Positions 9,056 to 17,972 of a stretch of 64,000 bases of DNA are shown one piece after another. Origin of the DNA: Rhizobiaceae bacterium. Lineage in GTDB: Bacteria; Pseudomonadota; Alphaproteobacteria; Rhizobiales; Rhizobiaceae. Positions within the stretch are counted from its first letter, which is position 1; every line of letters starts with the position of its first letter. Both the position numbers and the translations under genes were made by a program. The notes under the pieces were generated by a model that was not told where the DNA came from, made no database searches, and saw nothing but the letters and a program-made list of their open reading frames with translations. The stretch is taken from positions 1,054,001 through 1,118,000 of the forward strand of contig JAEPMJ010000001.1 of the NCBI GenBank assembly GCA_017644005.1, given 5' to 3'.

Positions 9056-9547
9056 ATGGAGAAGTTCCGCCAGGTCGCGATGATATGTGTGGGCAGAGCC
9101 GTACTGTTCGGCTGGCTGGCCATTGGGCTGATCATGCTCAGCTTTTCGTTCAATCCCGCAATCGCCTTCCGGGCAGGTGCGGTTATGGCGCTGGGCATGG
9201 CGACCATCCTGCTCGTCAAGGCGTTCGAGGCAGGCCGGAAGAGTCCGCGCCATACCGAGATGTGGCTATATCTCGACGACAAAAGCCGGCCGGCGAACCC
9301 GGAGTCCAAACAGGTGTTCCGAAACACCGTGCGCGAAGTCTACGGCCGGTTTGCGCAGGGCGTGTTCCTGCTCGCCTGCATCATGTTTGTCCTGTCGATC
9401 GTGTTTGTCGGCCTGGGTTACGACAAAAACCTGCCGATCCTTCATCGCGTCGAGCAGGAAAGGCCGGTCCAGACATTCAGGTCCGATCCGGCGCAGCTTC
9501 CCGTTCTTGCCCGGCTTCAGTCTCGAACTCCTTCACTATTCCCATGA
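9056..9547 (+). CDS. Small integral membrane protein, unknown function
   Basis: About 163 residues from the ATG at 9056, which has GGAG nine bases upstream; the longer open frame to 8858 lacks support. Two hydrophobic helices lie near the N-terminus (VLFGWLAIGLIMLSFSFNP and AGAVMALGMATILLVKAF). A polar middle portion and a third helix (GVFLLACIMFVLSIVFVGLGY) follow. No family is recognised. The last ~24 codons overlap the 3' end of the convergent gene at 9477-9893, so the C-terminal tail may be unconserved. Confidence 0.7.
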   Translation: MEKFRQVAMICVGRAVLFGWLAIGLIMLSFSFNPAIAFRAGAVMALGMATILLVKAFEAGRKSPRHTEMWLYLDDKSRPANPESKQVFRNTVREVYGRFAQGVFLLACIMFVLSIVFVGLGYDKNLPILHRVEQERPVQTFRSDPAQLPVLARLQSRTPSLFP

Positions 9548-9893
9548 ACCGGCGCATGAAGCGCTCCATCAGGCTCATCGTCTGTTCGAACTCCTGATCG
9601 GATGGCAGCGCATTGTTAGCCGCTCCGTCCAACTCGGCAACGCGCTTTTCCAGTTCATCGACGCGCTGCTCGAGCGCCTCGATGCGGCCGGCGACGGCCG
9701 GATTGCCGCCTGCATTCCTGCAGGTCAGGCCGCCGGAGCCGGTTTCGCAGAACGACATCTGGCCGGTCTCGGTGTCCATGCGCACGAAGCCGCCTTCGGT
9801 GCGCTCAAGCTGAAAACGCTCAGCCGCCATACCCTGTCCGGCGAACGGCAGGGCCGCAGCCAGAACGAAAACCGCCGGGACAATACCGCGCAT
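9477..9893 (-). CDS. Secreted/periplasmic protein with coiled coil, unknown function
   Basis: About 138 residues. The start MRGIVPAVFVLAAALPFAGQGMAAE is a typical Sec signal peptide with an AxA-like cleavage site; GGGAG lies 7 bases before this ATG, so the longer frame to 9932 is not used. The mature part begins with a small segment holding two cysteines (MSFCETGSGGLTCRNAGG). A predicted coiled coil (GRIEALEQRVDELEKRVAEL) and a charged helix rich in Met and Arg follow. I recognise it only as an alphaproteobacterial conserved hypothetical type. It is convergent and overlapping with the membrane protein gene to its left. Confidence 0.7.
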   Translation of the reverse strand: MRGIVPAVFVLAAALPFAGQGMAAERFQLERTEGGFVRMDTETGQMSFCETGSGGLTCRNAGGNPAVAGRIEALEQRVDELEKRVAELDGAANNALPSDQEFEQTMSLMERFMRRFMGIVKEFETEAGQEREAAPDRT

Positions 9894-9984
9894 GATGAAC
9901 TCCCTTTTTGCGAACCACAGCATAGCAGCCATTGCGCCCGAAATACGATCAAAGCTATAGCCTCGCCGCAGTCAGGAGCGTGCT

Positions 9985-10332
9985 TTGGACAATTTCATCT
10001 ACAAAATCTGTCCCGCCCCGCTGTGGCGGGCGGCGGAAGAGGCCGGTCAGTTCGACGGCGCACCCGTCGATCGCGCCGACGGTTTCATCCATTTCTCAAC
10101 GGCGGCGCAGCTGATGGAAACGGCCGAGAAACACTTTGCCGGACAGGATGGCCTGCTGCTCATAGCCGTCGATCCGGCGAAACTCGGTGCGGCACTGAAA
10201 TACGAACCTTCACGCGGAGGGGCGCTGTTTCCGCATCTCTACGCACCGCTGGCGCTTACGGCAGTCACCTGGGTGAAACCGTTGCCGCTCGGCTCGGACG
10301 GAAAACACGTCTTTCCGCCATTCGAGCTTTGA
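9985..10332 (+). CDS. DUF952 family protein
   Basis: A 115-residue soluble protein with the DUF952 signature: FIYKICPAPLW at the start, DRADGFIHFSTAAQL near residue 30, LLIAVDPAKLG, and a conserved GGALFPHLYAPL stretch. The fold is thought to be related to ADP-ribosyltransferase-like proteins, but its role is not known. The start is a TTG at 9985 with AGGAG six bases upstream. The gene ends 5 bp before pyrD, so the two are probably co-transcribed, and this linkage is seen in many relatives. Confidence 0.88.
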   Translation: MDNFIYKICPAPLWRAAEEAGQFDGAPVDRADGFIHFSTAAQLMETAEKHFAGQDGLLLIAVDPAKLGAALKYEPSRGGALFPHLYAPLALTAVTWVKPLPLGSDGKHVFPPFEL

Positions 10333-10337
10333 ACCGG

Positions 10338-11420
10338 ATGTTCGACGCGCTTGGCCGGCGCCTTCTCCTGCAATTGCCGCCGGAGGCGGCCCACAAGCTT
10401 TCGCTGCGCGCCCTGTCGGCTGGCGTTGTCCGCGCGAACCTGCCGCACGATCCGCGACTTGTCGTCAAAAGGTCCGGGCTGACCTTCGCCAATCCCCTCG
10501 GCATGGCTGCGGGGTACGACAAGAACGCTGAGGTGCCGGGCGCCTTGCTGGGGCTGGGATTCGGTTTCGCGGAAATCGGTACCATTACACCGCGCGCGCA
10601 GCCGGGCAACGCAGCGCCGCGCGTTTTCCGGCTGCCTGAGGACGGCGGTGTCATCAACCGGCTGGGTTTTAACAACGAAGGCCATGCAGCAGCGCGCCAG
10701 CGGCTGGCCAACCGCCGGAAAACGCCCGGTGTTATCGGTGTGAATGTTGGAGCCAACAAGGACAGTGACGACCGCGTCGGCGATTACGTCGCCGGTGTGG
10801 AAACCTTTGCACCGCTCGCCGACTATCTGACTGTGAATGTCTCGTCGCCCAACACGCCCGGTCTGCGCGATCTTCAGGCGGCCGACGCTCTGCGAGAACT
10901 ACTGTCGCGGGTTGTCGCAGCTCGCGACGCCACGCAGGGAGTAGGCAGCGGCAGGGTTCCGATTTTCCTCAAGGTTGCGCCCGATCTCGACGAAACGGAG
11001 ATATCGGCGATCGCCCGGGAAGCGCTCCGCGCGGATGTCGACGGGTTGGTCGTATCCAACACCACGCTGCAGCGCACCGGCCTGCGAAGCGCGGCGCGCA
11101 GCGAAGCAGGCGGTTTGTCGGGCAAACCGCTTTTTGCGCGTTCGACGGCGGTACTTGCCAGAATGCGCAAGGCGGTCGGCCCGGAAATGACCCTTGTGGG
11201 CGTAGGCGGCGTGGACAGCACAGAAACGGCGGCGGAGAAAATCCGCGCGGGGGCTGACCTGGTGCAACTCTATACCGGCATGATCTATCTCGGCTCGTGC
11301 CTCCCGTCACGCATTGTGCGTGGCCTCGGCCAGTTGGCCGCGCGCGAAGGACTGAACTCGATCCTCGATATCCGCGACAGCACGGTCGACCGTTGGGCAG
11401 CCCGGCCGCTCGCCGACTAG
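10338..11420 (+). CDS. pyrD: Dihydroorotate dehydrogenase (quinone), class 2
   Basis: A 360-residue flavoprotein catalysing the quinone-linked oxidation of dihydroorotate to orotate in pyrimidine synthesis, peripherally bound to the inner membrane. An N-terminal membrane-binding helix (MFDALGRRLLLQLPPEAAHKLSLRAL) is typical of class 2 enzymes. NPLGMAAGYDKNAE, IGTITPRAQPGN and RVFRLPEDGGVINRLGFNNEG follow. The catalytic Ser lies in VNVSSPNTPGLRDLQ, and FMN-binding elements are FLKVAPDL, VSNTT and GVGGV. The same frame is open far upstream to 9177, but that stretch runs through other genes; the ATG at 10338 matches the family N-terminus. Confidence 0.97.
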   Translation: MFDALGRRLLLQLPPEAAHKLSLRALSAGVVRANLPHDPRLVVKRSGLTFANPLGMAAGYDKNAEVPGALLGLGFGFAEIGTITPRAQPGNAAPRVFRLPEDGGVINRLGFNNEGHAAARQRLANRRKTPGVIGVNVGANKDSDDRVGDYVAGVETFAPLADYLTVNVSSPNTPGLRDLQAADALRELLSRVVAARDATQGVGSGRVPIFLKVAPDLDETEISAIAREALRADVDGLVVSNTTLQRTGLRSAARSEAGGLSGKPLFARSTAVLARMRKAVGPEMTLVGVGGVDSTETAAEKIRAGADLVQLYTGMIYLGSCLPSRIVRGLGQLAAREGLNSILDIRDSTVDRWAARPLAD

Positions 11421-11421
11421 C

Positions 11422-12768
11422 TCACGGAGCGAACAGGGCGGCGGAGCGGCGGCGCATGATCATGTAAAGGGTGATGCCGCGCGCCAGCAGGAAGATATGA
11501 AGCGCAGCCCACAAGCCGTGATTTCCGAACAGCGCGCCCAGCGACAGCAAGGCAACCAGATAAAGCGCGAATGACAGCAGCATCATGTTGCGCATATCCT
11601 GCGACCAGGTGGCGCCGATGAACACGCCATCCATCTGAAAAGCAAGCACGCCCGACAGCGGCGTCGCCGCAATCCAGATGATGTAAAGAGCCGCCAGGGC
11701 CCGCACATCCGGCGCCGTCGTCATAAGATTTATCAGTTGGTCGCCGGTAGCGAGAATGAGCGCCATCAGCGCCAGGGCAACGCTGAAACCCCATATTGCG
11801 ATAAGCCGCACCGCACGGTGGAAAGCAGGACCGTTGCGCGCCCCCACGGCGCGGCCGGCCAGTTGTTCTGAAGCAGCGGCAAAACCGTCCAGAAAATACG
11901 TAGCGACCAGAAAGAAGTTCATCAGAATGGCATTGGCCGCCAGCGTCAGCGTGCCCAACTGCGCTCCCTGGCGGGTCAGAAGCGCGAAAGACGCCATCAA
12001 AACGAATGTGCGGATCAGAATGTCGCGGTTCAGCGTGAACATGGCGCGCAGCGCCTGCAGGTCGAAGACGCGGGATCGCGGCACGAGACCGGCGCGGAAA
12101 AACCGGACAAGGACGATTGCAAGCCCGGTGACGGTGCCAATGAGCTCGCCGCACACCGTGCCCCATGCAACGCCTTCCAGTCCCCAACCGAGCACCAGGC
12201 CGAAGAATATGGACAGGGCGATGTTGGAGCCGTTGAGCACCAGCTGCAGCACGAGCCCGAGCGTACCCTCGCCTCGGCCGAGCACATATCCGAGGATCGC
12301 ATAGTTCATCAGCGACAGCGGCGCGGCCAGTATGCGAATGCCGACATAGAGCGCGAGCGCGTCGTAAACGGCAGCCTCCGGTGCGAAGAACACGCCGGCC
12401 GCGTAAAGCAGGAGCGGTGCGAGCAGAATCGTGACCAGGCCGGACACGGCAGCAATGGCGAGCGCCCGCCAGAACACGGCCTGCTGTTCGACATCGTCTT
12501 CGCGCCCCACCGCCTGCGCGACGAGACCTGTCGTACCGGTGCGCAGGAAGTTGAAGGTCGCGAACGCCAGGTCAAATGTGACCGCGCCGATCGCCAGTCC
12601 GCCGAGAAGCGCCGCGTCACCCAACTGGCCGACAACGGCTGTGTCGACGACGCCCAATAGCGGTGTGGTCAGGAATGCGACCGTCATCGGCACAGCGATG
12701 GCGAGCACCGAGCGGTTGGTCACGACGAACGGGCGCCTGCTGGTATCTGCAGTTATCTGGTCGGTCAT
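11422..12768 (-). CDS. MATE family efflux transporter
   Basis: A membrane protein of about 448 residues with twelve predicted helices in two homologous halves. The first half begins VLAIAVPMTVAFLTTPLLGVVDTAVVGQLGDAALLGGLAIG, typical of the DinF-like branch of MATE exporters; GEGTLGLVLQLVLNGSNIALSIFFG is a second recognisable element. Such proteins export organic cations or toxic metabolites using Na+ or H+ gradients, and the substrate here is unknown. Start MTDQITADTSRRP at 12768 is preferred to the longer frame at 12807. Its stop abuts the pyrD stop (one base apart, convergent). Confidence 0.92.
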   Translation of the reverse strand: MTDQITADTSRRPFVVTNRSVLAIAVPMTVAFLTTPLLGVVDTAVVGQLGDAALLGGLAIGAVTFDLAFATFNFLRTGTTGLVAQAVGREDDVEQQAVFWRALAIAAVSGLVTILLAPLLLYAAGVFFAPEAAVYDALALYVGIRILAAPLSLMNYAILGYVLGRGEGTLGLVLQLVLNGSNIALSIFFGLVLGWGLEGVAWGTVCGELIGTVTGLAIVLVRFFRAGLVPRSRVFDLQALRAMFTLNRDILIRTFVLMASFALLTRQGAQLGTLTLAANAILMNFFLVATYFLDGFAAASEQLAGRAVGARNGPAFHRAVRLIAIWGFSVALALMALILATGDQLINLMTTAPDVRALAALYIIWIAATPLSGVLAFQMDGVFIGATWSQDMRNMMLLSFALYLVALLSLGALFGNHGLWAALHIFLLARGITLYMIMRRRSAALFAP

Positions 12769-12914
12769 GAAGGGAACCCGGTGGCGCGATGCAAACTGCA
12801 TCTGCACATATTGATCGCGCCATGCAAGTCCGACTGGCGGGGCAGGCCGCCAGTCCCCCGACAGTTTGTACGCCCCCCTTTCCCCGGCGCACTCACAGGC
12901 CCTAGATAGAAGCC

Positions 12915-13817
12915 ATGGCCCTGCCGATTGTTCATCATCCCGATTACGACGCGAAATTCGCCGTCAATCACCGTTTTCCGATGGGCAAATATTCCGCGCT
13001 CATGCGTAGCCTGCGCGCACGCGGGCTGGCGCATGACGGTACGCTGGTGGAATCAGCGCCCGCACCGGCCGCATGGCTGCGGCTTGCGCATGATGCAACC
13101 TATGTCGATCAGGTGTTGCGCTGCGCGGTACCGAAATCCGTTGAACGCGAGATCGGTTTCGCGATCGGCGAGCGCGTCTCCCTGAGAGCGCGGCTCGCAG
13201 CGGCAGGAACTGCCATAGCCGCAGATATCGCTCTCGCCAACGGCATTGCATGCAACGCCGCAGGCGGCAGCCATCACGCGCGGCGCGCACACGGTGCCGG
13301 GTTCTGCACATTCAACGACGTTGGCGTGGCAGCGTCGATGCTCCTGGCCGCAGGGCGCGTGAGCAGCATTCTGGTCGTCGATCTGGATGTGCATCAGGGC
13401 GATGGCACGGCAGAGATATTTGCCGAGGAGCCGCGCGTCTTCACCTTCTCCCTGCATGCGGAAAGGAACTACCCCGTCCGCAAGGTGCCTTCGCGTTATG
13501 ATTTCGCGCTGCCCGACGCCGTGCGGGATGCTGCATATCTGGAGTGCCTCGACGACGCGCTTGAGCGAATGGCCGCTGTGCTGACGCCCGACATCGTATT
13601 CTACAATGCCGGTGTCGACCCGCATGAGCAGGACCGGCTGGGGCGCCTCTCACTCAGCAATGACGGAATTCGCGCGCGCGACCGGCGTGTGATCGCGCAC
13701 TTCCGGAGCCGCGGCATTCCGCTTGTCGGCGTGGTGGGCGGCGGCTATGCCGATGACGTCAGCGAACTCGCGGAGCGCCATGCGATAATGTTCGAAACGG
13801 CGGCTTCATACGCGTGA
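12915..13817 (+). CDS. Histone deacetylase fold family amidohydrolase
   Basis: A 300-residue Zn-dependent deacetylase of the HDAC/acetylpolyamine amidohydrolase superfamily. Seen motifs are HHPDYDAKF at the start, HDATYVDQVLRC, the double-histidine charge relay GGSHHA (about residue 120) and GAGFCTFNDV. Zn ligands lie in DLDVHQGDGT (Asp and His) and NAGVDPHEQDRLGRL (Asp), and GGGY closes the site. All catalytic residues are present. Bacterial members deacetylate small molecules or acyl-lysines; the substrate is not inferable. It is divergent from the MATE gene. Confidence 0.92.
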   Translation: MALPIVHHPDYDAKFAVNHRFPMGKYSALMRSLRARGLAHDGTLVESAPAPAAWLRLAHDATYVDQVLRCAVPKSVEREIGFAIGERVSLRARLAAAGTAIAADIALANGIACNAAGGSHHARRAHGAGFCTFNDVGVAASMLLAAGRVSSILVVDLDVHQGDGTAEIFAEEPRVFTFSLHAERNYPVRKVPSRYDFALPDAVRDAAYLECLDDALERMAAVLTPDIVFYNAGVDPHEQDRLGRLSLSNDGIRARDRRVIAHFRSRGIPLVGVVGGGYADDVSELAERHAIMFETAASYA

Positions 13818-13823
13818 CGCGCC

Positions 13824-14090
13824 TCATGAGCGGCGGTAGTTGAGTATGCGCAATATAATGAACGCCGGCACCACAATCGCCGCACCCAGCATGATGTAAT
13901 CGCCGAAACGGGCAAGAGCGTCGAAACCAAGATCCCAAATACGGACGAAGAACTCGCGAACCCCGTAGAGGACATCCCAGGGCGACCAGCCGAATGCGCT
14001 CATCACGATGCCGACCAGAAACGACAGCACGACGAGTTTTAGCGCCACGCGCAGCGGCGTATCGCCGAGTAACCGATTGATGGATGACAC
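13824..14090 (-). CDS. DUF6460-type small membrane protein
   Basis: An 88-residue protein with two hydrophobic helices (VALKLVVLSFLVGIVMSAFGW and YIMLGAAIVVPAFIILRIL) and the motif GWSPWDVLYGVREFFVRIWDLGFDALARFGDY. I recognise it as the small DUF6460-like family found across Hyphomicrobiales. The GTG at 14090 is the start, because GGAGG lies six bases upstream; the open frame reaching 14324 runs through AT-rich non-coding sequence. Function unknown. Confidence 0.82.
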   Translation of the reverse strand: MSSINRLLGDTPLRVALKLVVLSFLVGIVMSAFGWSPWDVLYGVREFFVRIWDLGFDALARFGDYIMLGAAIVVPAFIILRILNYRRS

Positions 14091-14516
14091 GTGCCACCTC
14101 CAATATTGCGTTGAAAGGCACATACGCCTGTCGATACGGCGGTTCAATGACCCACTCGGATAACCACGCTCAAGCAGTATATCCGCAGATTGTCCAACCG
14201 CAGCGGGAGGCACCGCAATTCCAGTAGCAGTACTACACGCGATCAATGGAAGCTGATGGCGTTTCATTGAGACTACCAAAATATCTTTCACCATGATAGT
14301 TATCAAATATGCTATCTCTGTCATTCAAGCGTAAAAACTATTGTCTATACTGATCGAATTACACTGAAGTATTACTTGAAGTTACAAATATATATGATAC
14401 CTGTATAAACATACTGGTTGCGTTTCGGACGCGTTAACCCTGGTACGAAAGCTCTTCTTAACGGCCGATATATCATCAATAGCCGGTCTTCCTGTTCGAC
14501 TGGGGCACCTGAAGAG
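14091..14516. other. Intergenic region with AT-rich leader
   Basis: This 426-bp gap separates the GTG start of the DUF6460 gene from the TadG-like gene. The half from about 14260 to 14420 is strikingly AT-rich compared with the rest of the window and holds several promoter-like hexamers (TATACT at 14346-14351, TATAAA at 14403-14408). I see no open frame with a ribosome-binding site, no tRNA and no strong terminator. It probably carries the promoter region of the VWA protein gene. Confidence 0.5.
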
Positions 14517-16436
14517 ATGTTTCGTGGGTTGTGGGCCGATCGCGGCGGCAATTACGTGCTTATCACCGCTGTGGCGATCGTGCCGATCATGGGCGGGCTT
14601 GCGCTGGGCATCGATTACGCAGTGATGAGCCAGCAGAGGCAATCGGTGCTGCACGCGCTCGATGCGGCGGGCGTGGCAACCGCGCGCTACATATCGGACG
14701 GCGGCGGCGGCGAGGCCGCCAAACAACATGCACGTGACTTCTTCGAAGCCAATCTGAGCGGTGAGGATGCGGCCAAGGCAGCGCTCACGATCATCCTTCC
14801 GGACGAAAATGCCGGCGGCGGCACACTCAAGCTGACCGCCGAAACGACCTACACACCATTCTTCCTGGGGGCGTTCAAGAAATTCCTGAACGGTGGATCG
14901 GCACAAACCGAGCTGAAGTTCAATGCGGATTCCGAAGTGCGCCTGAAGAACACACTTGAAGTGGCTCTTGTGCTCGATAATTCGGGCTCGATGGACTATA
15001 TCGGCTCCGGCTCCGGCAAGAAGCGCATGGTACTGCTCAAGGAAGCGGCCAAGCAACTCGTCGATACCATTGCCGCCGAAGGCGCGCAGATGAAGCAGAT
15101 ATCGAAACCGGTGCAGTTCGGGGTGGTGCCCTTCGCGGCATCGGTCAATGTCGGTGCTGCCAACAAGTCAGCTACCTGGATGGATACCGACGGCATCTCG
15201 CCGGTTCACCATGAGAATTTCGACTGGTCGACCATGCCGACCGACAGGAAGGTCACCGCCTCAGGCGGCATCCGTTACAAAAGAGGTTCGGGTTGGGGCC
15301 TGGCTGAGAACGAAAAAGTCACCCGGTTCTCGATGTTCGACGACCTGCAGCGGATAACCGGCTATAGCCAGGTACAGACGGGCACGACAACCTCCACCCG
15401 GTGCACAGGTTATGGCTGGAACAGGAGATGTACGACGGTGACCGAACCCGTCTATTCATCCGTTCCTGTCCTTGGCTCGTATGCCAGCTGGCAGGGCTGC
15501 GTGGAAGCACGGCCATATCCTTACAACATCAACGACGCGATGCCGACCGCGGCCGCCCCGGCCACACTCTACGTCCCCATGTTCGGGCCGGATGAGACTG
15601 ACAAGCGCGACGGCTCGAACAGGTCGGCGGAAAACGACTGGTGGGACGATCTCACCACCAGCTCCGACAATGCCTACCGGCAAGGATACATGCCAAAATA
15701 TTTCGAACCGGCGCCGAACGGGACCAGCGCAGCAAGCGCCGGCGACGGACCCAATGCAAGTTGTACTTCCAATGCGATCACGCCCCTGACCGATGTGACA
15801 ACCAGCGCCGGCAAATCGGCCGTGACCGGCGCGATCGATGCGATGGCGGCAAATGGCGGAACAAACGTCCCCGAGGGGCTGGCCTGGGGCTGGCGCGTGG
15901 TTTCGAGCGGAGCGCCGTTCACGCACGGCCGGCCGGAAGCCGAAAACGGCAACGACAAGGTCGTGATCGTACTGACCGACGGACAAAACACCTATTACAC
16001 GCCGTCGTCGCTCGGCTATAACGACCTGGCCGGCAACAAGTCGATCTATTCATCCTACGGCTATGCCGGAAAGGGCTACAACGGCACGGGAACCAGCCGC
16101 ATTTTCATGGGCACCTCCAACGCCGTCGGCAAGAACGACTATTCCAACAGCAACTATACGAAGGCGCTCAACGAACAGTTTGCCGCGCTCTGCAACAATG
16201 CGAAAACCGCAGGCATCATCATCATGACGGTGTCACTGGACCTCAGTTCGTCCAAGAGCGAGGAAAAGGCGCAGATGGACGCGCTGAAGGCATGCGCGTC
16301 GGAATCGCGATTCCGAAAAGACCCAGGCAATCCCAACGCTCCGGCAAAGCTCTACTGGAACGCCACAGGCGCAAGCCTGGCGGAGAAATTCAAGGAGATC
16401 AGCCAGGAGCTGTCCAACCTGCGTATCGTCAGCTGA
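14517..16436 (+). CDS. TadG-like pilus-assembly / VWA domain protein
   Basis: About 639 residues. The N-terminus (RGLWADRGGNYVLITAVAIVPIMGGLALGIDYAVMSQQRQ) is the TadE/TadG prepilin-like membrane anchor. It is followed by a von Willebrand factor A domain with the MIDAS motif DNSGSMD near residue 160 and a later VIVLTDGQNTYYT segment. A long insertion (Gly/Ser/Tyr-rich, with paired cysteines) separates the two VWA parts. Proteins of this kind associate with tight-adherence (Flp) pili at the cell envelope. No other tad genes are in the window, so it is an orphan. The start is uncertain: ATG at 14517 matches the family, while the frame is open to a TTG at 14418. Confidence 0.82.
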   Translation: MFRGLWADRGGNYVLITAVAIVPIMGGLALGIDYAVMSQQRQSVLHALDAAGVATARYISDGGGGEAAKQHARDFFEANLSGEDAAKAALTIILPDENAGGGTLKLTAETTYTPFFLGAFKKFLNGGSAQTELKFNADSEVRLKNTLEVALVLDNSGSMDYIGSGSGKKRMVLLKEAAKQLVDTIAAEGAQMKQISKPVQFGVVPFAASVNVGAANKSATWMDTDGISPVHHENFDWSTMPTDRKVTASGGIRYKRGSGWGLAENEKVTRFSMFDDLQRITGYSQVQTGTTTSTRCTGYGWNRRCTTVTEPVYSSVPVLGSYASWQGCVEARPYPYNINDAMPTAAAPATLYVPMFGPDETDKRDGSNRSAENDWWDDLTTSSDNAYRQGYMPKYFEPAPNGTSAASAGDGPNASCTSNAITPLTDVTTSAGKSAVTGAIDAMAANGGTNVPEGLAWGWRVVSSGAPFTHGRPEAENGNDKVVIVLTDGQNTYYTPSSLGYNDLAGNKSIYSSYGYAGKGYNGTGTSRIFMGTSNAVGKNDYSNSNYTKALNEQFAALCNNAKTAGIIIMTVSLDLSSSKSEEKAQMDALKACASESRFRKDPGNPNAPAKLYWNATGASLAEKFKEISQELSNLRIVS

Positions 16437-16438
16437 AC

Positions 16439-16512
16439 TGGAGCGGGTGAAGGGAATCGAACCCTCGTATTCAGCTTGGGAAGCTGCTGCTCTACCATTG
16501 AGCTACACCCGC
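16439..16512 (-). tRNA. tRNA-Gly (anticodon CCC), CCA encoded
   Basis: The minus strand reads as a 74-nt cloverleaf: acceptor GCGGGTG/CACCCGC, D arm GCTC-AATGGTA-GAGC, anticodon loop TTCCCAA, and T arm with GTTCGATTC. The middle bases of the anticodon loop are CCC, giving tRNA-Gly(CCC). The 3' CCA is encoded at 16439-16441. Its 3' end is three bases from the stop codon of the convergent VWA gene. Confidence 0.95.
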
Positions 16513-16668
16513 CGACCGGCGCATTGATCGTCACCTGCCCGGCCGGTGTCAAGCACAGTTTGCCGCCGCGGGTCAGCGCGCGGCAGCTGCACGGAGTTGC
16601 AGCCCGGCCGGCGACATGGCTTTATCCCATATCGAAGTGCGGATAGCCGCATTTGGGGGATGGGCGGC

Positions 16669-17415
16669 ATGGACTGGCGCAACCACATCGCGACTGCACT
16701 CGAAGGCAATCATCCGGGCTTCGGCCGGGGCGTCGAGCTGGCGCTGCTGGTCATCGTCGTGCTTTCGGCCCTGCTGATGGGCATCGAGACGCTACCTGGC
16801 CTGCCGCGCTGGGTGCGCTACCTGCTAATCGTCACCGACATAGTCATCATCACGATCTTCACCGTCGAATATGTGCTGCGCATCCTGACCGCGCATAACA
16901 AGCGAGCCTATATCTTCAGCTTCTACGGTATCGTCGACCTGCTATCGATTGCGCCCTTCCTGCTCGGCCTCGTGCTGCCGTGGTTCGGTGTCGATCTAAG
17001 AGCCCTCAGAACATTGCGACTTTTCCGCCTGTTCCGGCTGCTCAAGGTGGCGCGCTACGCAAAGGCAGCCGAACGGTTGGCTGCGGCGTGGCGCTCCGTG
17101 AGAGAAGAAGTGGCGATATTTGCCGCTGTCGCGACGGTACTGCTTTATGCCTGCGCACTGGTTGTCTACCAGTTCGAACATAAGGCGCAGCCGGAGGCGT
17201 TCGGCTCCGTTTTCGACGCGCTCTGGTGGGCCGCGATCACGCTGACCACGGTCGGTTACGGCGACGTCTATCCCGTGACGCTGCTCGGGCGACTCTTCAC
17301 CGTTCTGATCCTGCTGGTCGCTCTCGGCATTGTGGCGGTGCCGACCGGCCTGATCGCCTCCGCGCTAACAGCGCTGCGGCAGGAAGAGCACGAGGCTGCG
17401 AAGCGCGACGGGTAG
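16669..17415 (+). CDS. Voltage-gated potassium channel (6-TM Kv type)
   Basis: A channel subunit of about 248 residues. Helices S1-S3 are followed by an arginine-rich S4 (RALRTLRLFRLFRLLKVARY), S5, the pore loop with the K+ selectivity filter TTVGYGD, and S6 (VLILLVALGIVAVPTGLIASALTAL). It should form a tetrameric K+ channel in the inner membrane. The ATG at 16669 (MDWRNHIATAL) is preceded by a G-rich stretch; an in-frame ATG at 16660 is possible. The longer frame to 16546 would run through the sequence next to the tRNA. No cytoplasmic RCK or cNMP-binding domain is present. Confidence 0.92.
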   Translation: MDWRNHIATALEGNHPGFGRGVELALLVIVVLSALLMGIETLPGLPRWVRYLLIVTDIVIITIFTVEYVLRILTAHNKRAYIFSFYGIVDLLSIAPFLLGLVLPWFGVDLRALRTLRLFRLFRLLKVARYAKAAERLAAAWRSVREEVAIFAAVATVLLYACALVVYQFEHKAQPEAFGSVFDALWWAAITLTTVGYGDVYPVTLLGRLFTVLILLVALGIVAVPTGLIASALTALRQEEHEAAKRDG

Positions 17416-17422
17416 CGCAGGC

Positions 17423-17926
17423 TCAATTCAGGATCACGTCATTCACGTAGCCGACGACAGCGGCCAGCATCAGGATTGCGGCCGCGCCGGCGATAAGCAG
17501 CAGTGGCGCGCCGAATAAGGTTTTGCGTTCTACGGCCTTGATGCCGACGCGCAGCGGGTCGGAGTCGGGTTGCTCCTCGGGCAGTTTCGAGCGCCTGCTG
17601 CCCGTTACCGGATGGGTCCGCAGCTTCCAAAGCGCGGGCAGGTAAACCCATGCGCCACCCAGCCAGAACATGGCAATGACGATCCAGCCGAAGACACCGG
17701 GACCGAACCATTTGTCGTACATGAAGAGCGCGGTGACGAGCGTCGAAGCGAGCGCCCATATCAGAATGCCGCTGCCGACCGCGCCCGGCGGCAGCATCTT
17801 CGCCTCATAGCCGCACTTGCCGCAGAGGTAGCCGAACTCGGTACCCATGCCCGTCCAGCGGCGCTCTGTCAGCGCCATGTCGGCGCCGCAGCTGCGGCAG
17901 CGCCTGGTTTCGGTTTCCGCCCCCAT
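17423..17926 (-). CDS. Zinc-ribbon membrane protein, unknown function
   Basis: A 167-residue protein with an N-terminal four-cysteine zinc ribbon (CRSCGADMALTERRW ... YLCGKCGYE, two CxxC knuckles). Three hydrophobic helices follow (ILIWALASTLVTALFMY; GWIVIAMFWLGGAWVYLP; LFGAPLLLIAGAAAILMLAAVVGYV). No specific family is recognised. It is convergent with the K+ channel gene, and their stops are only a few bases apart. Confidence 0.75.
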   Translation of the reverse strand: MGAETETRRCRSCGADMALTERRWTGMGTEFGYLCGKCGYEAKMLPPGAVGSGILIWALASTLVTALFMYDKWFGPGVFGWIVIAMFWLGGAWVYLPALWKLRTHPVTGSRRSKLPEEQPDSDPLRVGIKAVERKTLFGAPLLLIAGAAAILMLAAVVGYVNDVILN

Positions 17927-17972
17927 GCCCCGAACCTAGAAAGAAGTGGCGGTTCGGGGCAAGCCCCACAGG

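Noticed and set aside
9177..10337. Upstream extension of the pyrD frame
   Set aside because: The same frame is open back to 9177, but this stretch passes through two membrane/periplasmic genes and DUF952 in other frames. The conserved pyrD N-terminus begins at 10338.
16439..16512. tRNA-Gly as an integration site of a larger island
   Set aside because: No integrase gene and no direct repeat of the tRNA 3' end were found in the window. The neighbouring genes look ordinary.
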